64,000 nucleotides of DNA. It comes from Drechmeria coniospora. Lineage: Eukaryota; Ascomycota; Sordariomycetes; Hypocreales; Ophiocordycipitaceae. The position numbers and the translations under genes are program-made. The stretch covers positions 2,884,147-2,948,146 of the forward strand of contig NC_054389.1 in assembly GCF_001625195.1 (NCBI RefSeq). Direction: 5' to 3'. A model generated the notes under the pieces. It was not told where the DNA came from and did no database searches. It was given only the letters and a program-made list of their open reading frames with translations. Below, piece after piece: positions 23,389 to 34,665 of the stretch. The stretch's first letter is position 1. Every line of letters starts with the position of its first letter.

Positions 23389-25440
23389 GGCTCTGAAAGA
23401 ATGGAGGAAATATTATGCAGCAACACAAACGTAGCCACTCCGTAGAATGCCTGGATCTTGTTTTCCTTTAATAGCAAGCCAAGCTACCGATGGCATTGCT
23501 AGCACATCCGATGCCAGGAGCTAAAAGCGCGATCGACCACGGTGCTGACTTGGCTACTTGATCCCACGTACAACACTTGCGTACTCGTCAGTATATACAT
23601 GCATGTATGTACAGTAGTTGTACTGAATGTATCTGTACTGTATGGATTTACTCGATAGCACATGTACTCCGCCGCTACATCGTGGTTGCCCCGACACGCA
23701 CAGTACGAGTCATGCATATACCACCGCCTGTTTGATTCGAGTCGAGGTCCGCACTCCTTGCTTGTTGTAGCTGCACTGTGAACGCCGCGCGACACGTCCA
23801 TACGGTGCAGTACCGGTACACTATGAGCCACTGCTTATCGAATGTTACCATTTCTGCATCAATGGAGGATGGTGCAAGTCCGTGCCGGCCGTACATGTGC
23901 GAGATCAAATGAGCAAGTACTCCGTACGGAGAAATACTGTATTGGGCATCAGCGCAAGCTAATGCTGTACCAGTACAGTTGGCGGCTGTACAAGCTACTA
24001 CTTACTGTACTCTGTGCAGTGAGTACTTGGGTGTGGCTGGTTGATTCATGCGGTTAATGCTAGCTGGAGTATATAATCTCGGCAATCCCCTCCATGCCCC
24101 ATCCGGGTTCCCCCTTGGATATAGGGTGGCCAACAAACCACCATACACATCAGCAACTATATTTGCGAAGATAATCTCGATGATCCCGTGCTTTGAATCG
24201 AGAAAAACGGAATGGCAGCCAAGATTTCAGCAGTTCTCGCTACACTCTGGTCCGAGATGCCGGCACCGCCAACTTGCAGTGGCAGTTGTAAGCGTCACCT
24301 CCCCTGCTAGGCTGCACCGTGGGGCAAGTAGGAATTTTCAGATATTTACATGTTTACATTCTGTGTTATACGGCAAAAATAGCAAGCTTCGGCAAACAAA
24401 AAGTGCGTGAAGATGGCAAGTAGTACGGACAGGACTCACTGGCAGTAATACCTGAACTCAGTCCTGTTCATCATCACCGAGAGCCCAACGCCCGGTTTCT
24501 CATCGACTGCATTTCGCCGAATCTCGTACCGAATGAAACCTGCACTGGCAAATGCCTCATTGCTGCAAAGGGAATGCCAACAAGGCGACACCCGCCAGTG
24601 CCCATTGCTAGGATTCGTGCATTGCACGAGCACTTGTGTCGATGTGTGCCGAGTACTCCTACTGCATGTGCATGTAGACAGACATGCAAACAAGTGCACG
24701 TACGTTTACCGCTACAGGTACCCGTACCACGCACCATGTGTGCCTTCCTGTGCCAGGTTGTCTCCGCGTCTCCGTGTCTCCGTGTCGCCATGTCGCCATG
24801 TCGAATTGGCAGCCGTGCACGGCAGGTGATGGTGTCCCATGTCGATTGGTTCATTCATGCAGCATCCAGATTCGGGCCAAGGTTCATTATAGCCTTGTCT
24901 TATTATACAGATAAGCCAGGGATCATAATATTCGTCTTATTCAAATGCGCCCGCTGTACGGAGTAATGAACGTAAATTTCCTGTTGCAACTAAGTCTGTC
25001 GATTTATATGTCAGACGACGCTTGAGCGGCTTACTCATGTAACAAGGCCTCGCTCCTATAAAGGTTGGGAAGACAGCTCGTTGCAAGAGGAGGCGGGCCA
25101 AACCGTAGGCTACAGGCGCTAGAAGCTCAGGGGGCAACGGTAGTGGTGGAGAATCCGGCATGCGCAACTCGTAACATACGCGTATCGGAAAATATTCTTT
25201 CCTTCGTCCTTGGATTTAGTCTCATCAGGGTACATGGGTGAGAATAGCATTGGTGAGGAGGGATGCGAACTAGCAGCCACGAGAGGGACTTTGTGTGGCG
25301 GATGGTGTAGCATCAATCTCCGAGGAGCTACGCTTCCTCCACTCTCTTCTTGCAAGTACTGTGAGTAAAGTTTCCCTAGCTTTGTATTGGAGACCTCGTC
25401 ACATGCGAACCAATAAGCATAATCCTCCAGCCCCCACTAC
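23389..25440. other. Intergenic between the enterotoxin-like gene and the Fot1-type transposon
   Basis: About 2 kb without a supported gene. The first ~100 bp should be the promoter of the enterotoxin-like gene; a TATTAAAGG sequence on the minus strand near 23465-23475 is a possible TATA element. The stretch 23580-23990 again carries GTAC-type words. A TATATAAT sequence near 24070 is not followed by a convincing ORF. Confidence 0.4.
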
Positions 25441-25442
25441 TA

Positions 25443-25539
25443 ACCGTGCCACGCCCCACTTATTAGCGACTCGGATCCCTCGCACCAACTAAGTTGGTGC
25501 TCACTACCACAACGCATACATCACCACAACGCACACATT
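25443..25539. repeat. Left terminal inverted repeat of the Fot1-type element
   Basis: 97 bp that match the complement of 27284-27380 with two differences, both C/T transitions (at 25502 and in the GCATAC word near 25515). Contains the 19-bp palindrome. Confidence 0.9.
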
Positions 25540-25630
25540 AATAGTAGCTTCGAATTTAACCGCGCTTTACACTACGAAGACCACCCTTTCCATCACAGAT
25601 CTGGAGATATTCTAATACTCCTTCCTGCCG

Positions 25631-27235
25631 CTATTTACGGGCCCTTTTTGCAGCTTCAATAAATGCCCGTTTTGCTGCGTTGCGGGCTTTTCTATCCGCG
25701 GCCTCAATTAGACGCCGCGCTTGTACGATATCGTCAGATGCCTTCAAATCAGCCATTTGACGCCCTTGTTCAACTGTAAGTATACCGCCGGCTTTGAGGA
25801 CCTTATTCTTCGATGCCCGACGTAATTGTTGAGCTCTTTCTGCTTTCTTCGTCCGTAAGAGGTCCCTCTTCAGTTGTATAACCTCTGCCGCTATACCTAA
25901 GGATCCACGGATAAGACGATTAAGGTTGTAGTTAAAGCTATCGTCAAGAACCTCATTTTCGTTCATTACATCCTCAATCCGGTTAGTAACCTTCTGGACC
26001 TGCCGTAGTGTAATTGGGGTTGAGAAGTTGGAAGAACTAGGGAAGTTGGGGGGATCAGGGGATGGGGTCTTTGGCGCCCGTAATTGCACTGCCTGTATAA
26101 CCAATTGAGGATTCAGAGGATATATACCGGTCTTTTTGAATGCTAATAGTATTGTAGTACGTTTGAACGCTTGTTTTCGAACCTCTTGGATTATTGAGAG
26201 GAAATCCAGCTTCGTAACATTAGCTAGGCCTTCTCGGACCGCGAAGTCAAGAGCCTTTGCGTGATAGTGCTTTAATGGCTGGAAAACAGCTACATTAAGC
26301 GGTTGCAGAAGATGCGTAAGATGTGGTGGTATTGCAAATGGGATAATGTTCCTTTCTTCACAGAAGGAAATAAACTCAATAGTGTAATGCGATCCGTGGC
26401 CGTCTAATATTAGTAGGCGTTTGCTACTAGTTGCAGATGCATAACGATCGAAGTGCTTAATCCATTGGAGGCTAAGTTGATCATTCGAATATCCGCTGCT
26501 TGATAAAGCAATAACTGTATCCGAATGAAGCTCTTGTATACGGTACCATTGTAACATATGAAGCTGCCCAGTTAGTATAAGGAAAGCAGGTATATACCGT
26601 CCATCGGCAGAGATAGCCTTAATAGCTGTTACTGACTCCCTGTTTTCTGGTATACTGAAGAGATGTGCCCTCTTTCTCTTTGTTACGATAAATTGGTCTT
26701 TACCGACCCCAATTCGGAAGCCTGTTTCGTCCATATTCCAGATATCGGCAGGAGGTATACCTTCCGTTTCAATTACATCTTGTAGCTGTTGGAAATAGGA
26801 TCTGATCCTATCTACATCCTCTGATGATTGGCGGTTTAAATCAAGCTTCTTCTGTCGTTGCTTTATGTATTGATGGCGTTAAATAAAGCGTGCAGTCCAG
26901 TTCTTTCCAACAGTTAGGGCTAGGGTTAATAAAGATAACGATACCCGCTCCTGTAGAATGCAATTTGCAGCATCTGTAATGAACTCTGGTCGTACTGCAA
27001 AATTGGTAGCATTAAGCCTATCAATATACCGACATAATGCTTTCTCTTCTGGTCGAGATAGCTTAGTATTGTGGCCTTGTGTACCGATTCTTGGACCAAT
27101 GCTGGATAATCGTCTTTGTAGGCGGAAGCGGGAGATATTAAATTCTCGGGCAACTTGGGTGACTTTTTCGTGGGGAAACTTAGTAAGATAATCAATAGCC
27201 TCTTGGACACGCTTCTCGGTAATTTTCGCATCCAT
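25631..27235 (-). pseudogene. Fot1/pogo-family transposase with an in-frame stop and a lost catalytic Asp
   Basis: One continuous frame of 535 codons from ATG at 27235 to 25631, broken only by TAA at 26879-26881. The N-terminal part (about 1-50) is a psq-type helix-turn-helix, followed by a CENP-B-like DNA-binding region up to about residue 115. After the stop the DDE domain starts with 'WNMDETGF' (first Asp) and continues with 'LILDGHGSHY' (second Asp). At the third catalytic position 'HLLQPLNVAVF' has Asn where the family has Asp (codon 26296-26294, AAT). A Lys/Arg/Ala-rich coiled-coil-like tail follows. Both lesions fit C-to-T or G-to-A transitions: CAA or CGA to TAA, and GAT to AAT. The element could still be mobilised in trans through its intact ends, but its own enzyme should be dead. 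Confidence 0.88.
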
Positions 27236-27283
27236 AGCTGTTGTAGTTGTAAAGATATTTGCAATTGAAGGTATTTGAATTAA

Positions 27284-27380
27284 AATGTGTGCGTTGTGGT
27301 GATGTGTGCGTTGTGGTAGTAAGCACCAACTTAGTTGGTGCGAGGGATCCGAGTCGCTAATAAGTGGGGCGTGGCACGGT
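27284..27380. repeat. Right terminal inverted repeat of the Fot1-type element
   Basis: Complement of 25443-25539; it ends at CACGGT, followed by the TA target duplicate. Confidence 0.9.
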
Positions 27381-27382
27381 TA

Positions 27383-27957
27383 CTTGCCTCGAGGAGCAAA
27401 CGGATGCATTACTTGCTTGCACACAACATCGTCCTCGTGCGTGCATGCACACTCCCTGCTACAACGATGTTGTCTCCACCACGATACTACGCTATCCGGT
27501 GGGAAGAGAAAAGGCAGCAGGATACCGAATATGTTCACACAATAATGTCGAGACGGTTTGCACAAGGGCAAAGTCGGCGAATCGCCTCTGCGCTCCGCTT
27601 CGTTGGAGCAAGTTTCGCCTGACAGCGGAGGGTGTCTGTTTGGAACTGGGCGAAGCCTCTCGGCCGCTCATCTCATTACGAGCGCCAACGGCTCCAACGG
27701 TGGACGAGGCTTCGCTACTGATGACGTGGTAGGAGGGCTACCACTTGCAACCGACGCGGAAATGCTAAAAAGTATGGATAGCAACAATCACGCATTTGCT
27801 CATGCCAATAGAAACGGGACGATATTGCATCCAGGGCACTCGGTGCTTGGCAGGGGGGCGCAGGGAAACTAATTTCGCCGAATCTCGCAATCAACTTACC
27901 TTGGACAACGAAAAATGAGCCCTGCAGACTCGGAACAGTGAAAGGGGAGGTAGCTGG
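27383..27957. other. Intergenic, no supported gene
   Basis: About 0.6 kb after the right end of the transposon. Short overlapping ORFs only; nothing recognised. Confidence 0.4.
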
Positions 27958-28290
27958 TTATGGCCACGGAAAGGCTGATGTGTTCCTTTTTCTTGTTCCT
28001 GTCTTCTTGGCAATGTAGATGGCAGCATCTTCAAGTGTAGCCTTTGTAGCAGACACACTGACCTTCTGCATCCGGCATGCATGTGCAGCAAGAGCGCTCT
28101 CTTCATCGCTAGATAGCTTCGTTGGTCGGCCAGAGACACTGGTAATTCGCCAGCCATCGCAGGTCATTGCATGCCGTATCTGCCTTTGTGGTACCTGGAA
28201 GGTATGCAGCGCGTTGAAGAGGTATCGGTGGTGCTGTACGCGTTATACAGGCTCGTCGAAGCTGTTTGCGGCGATGGCCTGGTTCATTAC
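27958..28290 (-). pseudogene. Remnant of a transposase N-terminal helix-turn-helix region
   Basis: Reading the minus strand, a frame runs from near 28290 to a stop at 27958. It gives 'MNQAIAANSFDEPV', one stop, then 'LFNALHTFQVPQRQIRHA' and, after a short link, 'SGRPTKLSSDEESAL'. The spacing (helices, then a QVP-type turn, then a Gly-Arg-Pro-x-Lys-Leu-Ser linker before an acidic helix) resembles the psq/Tc5-type DNA-binding half of pogo-family transposases. No catalytic domain follows, and no terminal repeats were found. I infer a truncated, decayed element of a family different from the one at 25443. Confidence 0.42.
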
Positions 28291-30341
28291 GAATCTCAAG
28301 TGGTTGCCTAGCTGCCTTGATAGTGGAGGGGTGTTAACGAAGGTGTCATTGCTGCGCGTTGAAGATGGTATGGAAACCGGCGCGATTGAGGGTATCTAGG
28401 GGTGGGGATGCGATATAACTTTTGGCGACAACCTACAAGTAATGTCATAGGCATTAGGTTGGTTGGCTTTCCGTACCTACACGGCCTTCGCACGCCATAG
28501 AACCGCACTCGTGTCCACAACTAAACCGCATCTCGATGGCGTTTGGCTGCCCGCGGCGGAAAGTAGTTGGACTTATAAAAGCTCATGCAAGTGTAGGCGT
28601 TTGTGCCATACTTACTGTATAAATACATGCATGATAATAATAGTGGATATGATGCAACAGATAGTAGGGGATCCGCCCTGACTAGGGCTACAACGAATCA
28701 AGCATCGTAAGATGGGTCAGAATCAATCTATTTGTGTTCTTCTTGATTCTGTTGTTGTTGATGCCTCCCACCAGGTCTCCTCAGCGCCTGCTTACATTGG
28801 CGTAAAAGTGGACATCGTTACGTAACTAACTTACCTAGACTTTAACCCCGTTACAGGCCGGGCCGTTGGCGCGACAGGATATTATTATGCGGAATAATGC
28901 GGATATGTCCAGACGAGTTCTCTACAGTACTGTATTGTCAGTCTGCTCCATGCTCCATGGTGATACGGATCAATATTATAATGCCGAGGTACTCCGTATT
29001 CGCCGGGGTGTAACCCATGCAAGCCCCACGAATCTTCTTGCAATGTCTACATGTACGTACGGAGTACTTATTTATATACCTGTAGGTGTACACCTACGTG
29101 CGAGTAGTATATCTTTCTAGAATAGCCTTGTGACATTAGTTCTTCCAAGTGTTCAAAATCCTGTTGTTTGTGCCCCCTACCAAGTACTGTCTGTCTATGG
29201 AAGGATTCACTCTGACGTGTACTCTGCCAGTGTGCCAACTTTGGCACGTCTCATTTCCATCAGCATCTCTGTGTTCATCACCATATCTCGGCGAAATCTT
29301 TCCAGCAGTTTGTACCCTTTCCAGGCTAAATCTTAACAGTCTCGGCGAATAACCGGCCTTTGACCAATAAGTTACCCTTCATGATATGCTAGTTGCCCGA
29401 AATTGACGCTCGCATCCGTTTGCACTACTGTACGATCTGTACCTGTAGGGCGGCAGATGCATGGATGGAATCTCGGCCGTATTTTCCTCCAACGCAACGA
29501 TGCCGCCACGCATGCGAACCAGAAGACGATGCCCGGAACAGATACAGAAGAAGGAGACAAATGGGCGTGAATGTCATGAGCACAAATATCATGAGCACAA
29601 CAGGCTCTCTTTCAATTACAAAGATCGCACGAGATTGGTCTTGGATGCTATCGGCCAATTATCATCCTTGCTTCTAACAACCTCCATAACTAGCTTCATA
29701 CGTATTGATGCATCATCAGTATAATGGATTCTGTCGAAGAAGCCGCGGATAAGGGTTAGAATATAGAAGTCGTCTCCTTGGAGGATGTCCGACTTCTCGT
29801 TGCGACGGTTCAAAAAGCAGACTAGAGAAAAGACTATATTAACCAACAGATCCTATTCTGTTGGATTTGAAACTGTAGTGGTGTAAGTACGTGTGAAAGC
29901 CTAGACGCGAGTTTGTCAGTTGGACGGACGATGTAATTGCAGCATCCCGTAGTATCCAAAACCTTTCGTCGTACGAGTTTACACCCAGTTGCGGCATCCA
30001 TCTCCACCCAAACATTCAAGTATTAGCTTCATCCCTGCTACGCCCTTAATACCGCATAGCCTCGATGCGCGCTACTCGTACGGGAGCTATCCTGCCCATG
30101 TATTGGTGCCATCAACTTGAGCTGCTGTTGCGTGACTAAAAGGATGACACAGGACATTAAAGCCTCTTACTCACTTCAGGGATGGCGTCGGGGACCTCCA
30201 CTGGCGTAATGTCTGTGAAGCTGCGCCACAAGAATAGTATCACTCTACAAGTTCGGGTTTCACGTTGACAACGGTTCGGCTGGCAGGGCAGACATTTCGA
30301 TGATCAGAACGGCAAAGAGAATACGACGCTCCTGCTTGCTT
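28291..30341. other. Sparse accessory DNA, no supported gene
   Basis: About 2 kb of mixed composition. Minus-strand ORFs at 29834-30019, 29616-29846 and 29425-29658 follow each other in different frames, the last with a hydrophobic stretch. They could be the decayed exons of one gene, but no domain is recognisable and I do not call them. GTAC-type words reappear at 28990-29070. Confidence 0.35.
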
Positions 30342-30989
30342 CTATTTCTTGCTTGAATTCCGTATTACCACCAATCGGTCTCCCGCTTCAGATTGATAAG
30401 AAGAAGTCTTGAGTGACCTATTCTGGGAAGGATACGGTGTTCGTTGAGGTGGCGGACCATATGTGTCGTCCTGTCCGTTGATCAACTTCATTGATGCTCC
30501 GACTGGTGGCATATTCGGAAGATATGCACTGAAGATGTATGTAGGTCCTCTCTCGGAGCATATGTGAATCAATTCGCCTCTATTTCGGGCAGGAAGCCTC
30601 AGCGCCCAAGTGGCGACAGCGGCCTTGTCATCAAAATAACTTCGCACCTCTATATGGTTCTGGGGCGGATTTTCGCGGGCGACAGGTGGAATAATGTAAA
30701 CTATATTTTTTTGTATGGAGCATAACCCCGGAGTTGTATTCGGCACGCACGTGAAATGAGACCATATACTGCTGACTGCGGAGCGAGCATCCAAATTTAC
30801 TTGGTACTGTTTCTGTCCGTCAGTCACCTGAGGCTTTCGTACTCTGGGTAATTTTGGTTTTGTTGTCCCAAATGTATGGCCGCATTGCAAGTCGGGATTC
30901 TGCAACGGGGTTTGGGGCATGCCTTTTGAATGGTACACGAAGAAAATTGCGAGCAGCCCCGGTAAAGGGTGCTGGAAATAGAGTATCAA
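30342..30989 (-). CDS. Hypothetical small protein with N-terminal hydrophobic segment and four cysteines (possible secreted effector)
   Basis: Single ATG-started frame of 215 residues with no family I recognise. Residues 1-19 (with 'LPGLLAIFFVYH' at the core) are hydrophobic and could be a signal peptide or membrane anchor. Cysteines lie at 36, 81, 90 and 144, an even number that would allow two disulfide bonds. The middle is of mixed composition with regular beta-like segments ('IEVRSYFDDKAAVATWAL'); the last 40 residues are Pro/Ser-rich and basic. It sits alone between transposon remnants and the adhesin-repeat array, the kind of setting in which fungal effector candidates are found. That role is inference, and a missed intron or a different start cannot be excluded. 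Confidence 0.45.
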   Translation of the reverse strand: MILYFQHPLPGLLAIFFVYHSKGMPQTPLQNPDLQCGHTFGTTKPKLPRVRKPQVTDGQKQYQVNLDARSAVSSIWSHFTCVPNTTPGLCSIQKNIVYIIPPVARENPPQNHIEVRSYFDDKAAVATWALRLPARNRGELIHICSERGPTYIFSAYLPNMPPVGASMKLINGQDDTYGPPPQRTPYPSQNRSLKTSSYQSEAGDRLVVIRNSSKK

Positions 30990-31161
30990 CTGCTAAGCAG
31001 TTATTTAGCTAGACGTCTATTGGCGCCCTAACTCACCTCCGTTATCATTACAGCCTACCACCAGGTAGGCCTTCCCTCAAACTTTATGCGGGAAGGTGAA
31101 TGAATGCATGTACCGCCTACCTTGTCTTGTACTATAAGTAATACTCATAATACTTAAACAA

Positions 31162-32880
31162 CAGGTTATGTAACTATATCTGAGCCTTGGGCAGTACCTT
31201 TATTACAACACGAACCGTTCCTCCTGCTGGCGCGATCCCAGGAACAATTATAGTACAGACACCTACGGGATACGTAGTTAACTACATCTGAGCCTTGTGA
31301 CAGGTACCTTTATTACAACACGAACAGTTTCTCCTACTGGTACAATTCCAGGAACAATTATTGTGCAGACACCAACGGCATACGTAAATACATCTGGGCC
31401 TTGGACAGGAACCTTTCGTACAACCGAATCGTTTCTCCTACTGGTACAATCTCGAGCACTATTATAGTCCAAACGCCTACGGCATACGTAACTACATCCG
31501 AGCCTTAAACAGGTGCCTTTGTTGCAGCCCGAACCGTTCCTCCTACTGGTACAATCCCGGGCGCAATTATTGTACGGGTCCCCACAGGGTATGGGTCTAT
31601 AACTCAGCCTTGGGCTGGCACTGTTGTAATAGCCCAGATCGTTCCTCCTACTATTACGATTCCGGGTATAATTATTGTACAAAACTCTATAGGATATGTA
31701 TCTACAATCGAGCCTTGGACTGGCTGGCACTGTCGTAACAACTCGAACTGTTCCTCCTACCGGTACTATACCGGGTACAACTACTGTGCAGACCCCTACT
31801 GGGTATGTTCTATAACGGAGCCTTGGACTGGCACTATCGTAACAACTCGGACCGTTTCTCAGACTGGTACCATTCTAGGAACGATTATTGTACAGCTTCC
31901 TACAGGTATATTACCACAACCGAACCTTGGACTGGTACCTTGATGACTACCGGTACTATTCCTGCCACTGGTACGATTCAGGGTACAATTGTTGTACAAA
32001 CGCCTACTGCATATGTTTTTACAGCCGAGGCTTGCACTGGTACTGTTGTAACAATTCGAACTGTTCCTCCTACTGGTACGATTCCGGGAACGATTATTGT
32101 ACAGACTCCTACGGGATATTTTATTACAATCGAGCCTTGGTGGTCTGGCACTATTGTAACAACTCGGACTGTTTCTCCAACAGGTACGATTCCGGGAACG
32201 ATTATTGTGCAAACACCTACAGGGCATGTTACTACAACCGAGCCTTGGACTGATACTGTTTTAACAACCCAAACTGTGCCTCCTATTGGCACCGTTCCTG
32301 GAACGATAATCGTACAGACTCCATTGGGATACACTACTACAACTGAACCCTGGACTGGTGCTGTAACAATTACCAAAACAGTTTCTCCTACTGGTGGTAT
32401 TCCCGGAACAATAATCGTGCAGACGCCACTAGCATATATCCCTACAACACAAACTTGAACCGGTACTGTTATAGCAACTCAGACCTTTCCACCCACTGGT
32501 ACCGTCCCTGAAACGATAATTGTGCAGACCCCATTAGGATACATTATTACAACTAAGCCCTGGACTGGTACCGCGATATCAACCCGAACTATATCTCCTG
32601 CGGGTACTATTCCCTGAACAATAATCGTGCACACACCACCTGTACACATTACAACGATCAAATCCTGGACTGGTAGTGTAATAACTACCAGAACAGTTTC
32701 TCCTGCTAGTACCATTCCCGGAACAATAATCGTACAGACGCCACTGGTATATATCAATAGGATTTCCACGGCGGGGGTTTGGTGGCCAACCCTGGACTGG
32801 TACTGTTATAACAACTCGGACTGTTTCTCCTACCGGTACCGCTCCCGGAACGATAATTGTGCAGACTCCATTATGGGAGC
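31162..32880 (+). pseudogene. Orphan array of about 16 adhesin/flocculin-type 35-residue repeats, frameshifted
   Basis: About sixteen copies of a 105-bp unit lie head to tail, recognisable by the core 'ACGATTATTGTACAGAC' spaced about 105 bp apart. Each unit encodes a 35-residue Thr/Pro-rich repeat of the type 'TEPWTGTV-TTRTV-PPTG-TIPGTIIVQTP', as found in the stalks of fungal GPI-anchored adhesins and GLEYA/flocculin proteins. About five copies in a row (31900-32458) are open in one frame. Upstream and downstream copies are thrown out of frame by single-base gaps, stops and a ~25-bp insertion near 32770. I find neither an N-terminal signal peptide or binding domain before the array nor a GPI signal after it. 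It looks like the decayed repeat region of a lost adhesin, or a cassette reservoir. Confidence 0.75.
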
Positions 32881-34526
32881 TGGCTGTTTGGCCCACCATT
32901 TGAAACACGAAAGTAATGTAATTACAGGCTGCTATGCTAACAGTACTTTAGTTGTACTTGCACGGAGTACTGTAGGATGAGTGGAGTGGAGCGTACTTCA
33001 ATGCCATACACAGACATACGGTAAAAATACGTGTACTCAACATTCTTGTGCTCCTTGGCAACGGCTTGCAGCTGCTGCTATTTCAAGGTGGCTGTAACGC
33101 CGCAACGGCAATAGGGCAGTTATGACATCCGTTGACCTACAGCATAGGGCCGTTTGTATTCTTAATTAGGTACAGTATTACTCTGTACATGATAACGCTT
33201 TGTCGCCTCAGCGAGTCTGTCCCGACTAGGCTGCAAATATTGGGCGCCGCACTGAGTTCGGGCTTCCTGGATGCTATATGTTGCAATTAAGTCCCTTCGC
33301 CAGTGCCGACAAGGACAATTGACCCGCGAAGGAATCAAGACATCGTGTCCCCTCCACGTTCCGGTACTGGTGCGCAAGCATAAGCAATAATTACCCTCTG
33401 CCCATGCATATGCACTTAAGTATGTAGTTTCTGTAAGTTCTGGTACACCAGCTGAGCCCAAAATTACTGAGAGTGTGCTATTGTTAGACGCATATACTTA
33501 CGTACATATACTGCGCGCCTATGCGCATTAGATATTCTCTTAATACGGCCAGCTTCTTACGGCTGGTTCATGAACAAGTTAGTGTCGAATCATATGCATC
33601 CGTAGCAATACGAAGGTGTTCACTTTCAAGAACAACGAATAGAAGTGTCCTCCGCACCCCAATGGAAGATCCACTCGGCTGTTCTCATGCGCGTGTTGGT
33701 TCGGATTCAGTTGGCCCAATACCTATGTATTTATACATGTATGAGTACGGAGTAATACATGCACAGTAATACTTGCAAGTGCACAGCACAAGAGTAGGCC
33801 TACTTGTACATACCTAAGGAAAATGCACGTTACATCGCATCATGATTTTACGATGCGGCAGTGTGCATGTACGATACCACCAGCACCAGCACCGCCTAAG
33901 TGCTAGTGTTGTTTTGTGCAATGGGTTCCGTTGCACCGTGTCGTGCACACTCAACAAATCCGCAAGCCGTCAATGCACTACGGTTATTTTTACCCACGGA
34001 TGCAGTCAGGTCAGATCAGCCAATCAGAGAAAGACTTTATCTTCATCTGCTTGAATCAAGTTACGACGCCCGCCCTAGGGCAAGTTACTGAATGTGGGTT
34101 AGACTAGGCAAAGTAGCACAACCGGAGTGCCGAGATGGGGGACGCTGTGATGAGGGTGGAGAAATATCAAGCATTTATTTCATCTTGATGCTACGGCATC
34201 AGTGCCCCCGCTTTGTTAAGTGACTGAAGTACTCCGCACTCCGTACAGGGGGAGTATTTTATACGGGGTACATTATTCTATTTTTAAACCCACAGGCAAC
34301 GCCTCATCGAAATAGTATTCATGTCGGCCTACTATTTCAATCGCGTCACATCAATCACAAAATCCTATTCTCCCATGGCCATGCTACATTCCAGCTTGTC
34401 ATGTGTTGAGGGTACTACAGTTTGTGGGACTTGGTTCAATATGCGCATGACCTTAGTCCTATCAAACATGACGTTTACGTTTAAATTTATTGTCAAGTAA
34501 AGGGTTTCATTACTCTCGGAACGAAG
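32881..34526. other. Intergenic, upstream of the metalloprotease gene
   Basis: About 1.6 kb without a supported gene. A Cys-rich open frame at 33162-33461 (-) has no ATG. GTAC-type words occur at 33730-33770 and 34220-34250. Confidence 0.4.
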
Positions 34527-34534
34527 TATAAATA
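34527..34534 (+). promoter_or_regulatory. Candidate TATA box of the metalloprotease gene
   Basis: TATAAATA, 139 bp before the chosen ATG at 34666 and the only good match in the upstream region. The distance is usual for fungal genes with a short leader. Confidence 0.4.
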
Positions 34535-34665
34535 TGCTATACTCCTGGCCCGAATAGTAGTCAAATATTGGGTACACAGAGAGCATCATTCCAAGACCAA
34601 TCCTTACTAAATCATCTCGGCAAATCTTATTGAACCCTACCCAGTTTTCAGCAAGTATCGACATA

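Larger units (their letters stand above)
25443..27380 (-). mobile_element. Fot1/pogo-type (Tc1-mariner superfamily) DNA transposon, structurally complete, inactive
   Basis: 1938 bp bounded by 97-bp terminal inverted repeats that start ACCGTGCCACG and are flanked by TA on both sides (25441-25442 and 27381-27382), the duplicated target expected for this superfamily. Each terminal repeat carries a 19-bp palindrome (GCACCAACT-A-AGTTGGTGC) and two copies of an ACCACAACGCA motif, which may be subterminal transposase sites. The interior is a single transposase frame on the minus strand. A strongly RIP-mutated relative with the same ends lies at 40250-56969. Confidence 0.9.

Noticed and set aside
24048..24410. 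120-codon plus-strand ORF preceded by a TATATAAT sequence
   Set aside because: No domain, signal peptide or consistent composition; the other strand is equally open.
29425..30019. Three consecutive minus-strand ORFs, one with a hydrophobic segment
   Set aside because: Different frames, no recognisable domain, no clean splice sites joining them; could be a dead gene but unsupported.
31278..32908. Minus-strand ORFs through the adhesin repeats
   Set aside because: They are antisense shadows; the plus frame gives the known Thr/Pro-rich adhesin repeat pattern.
33162..33461. Cys-rich minus-strand open frame, looked like a small secreted protein
   Set aside because: No ATG start, no signal peptide, and upstream codons stay open without a usable start.
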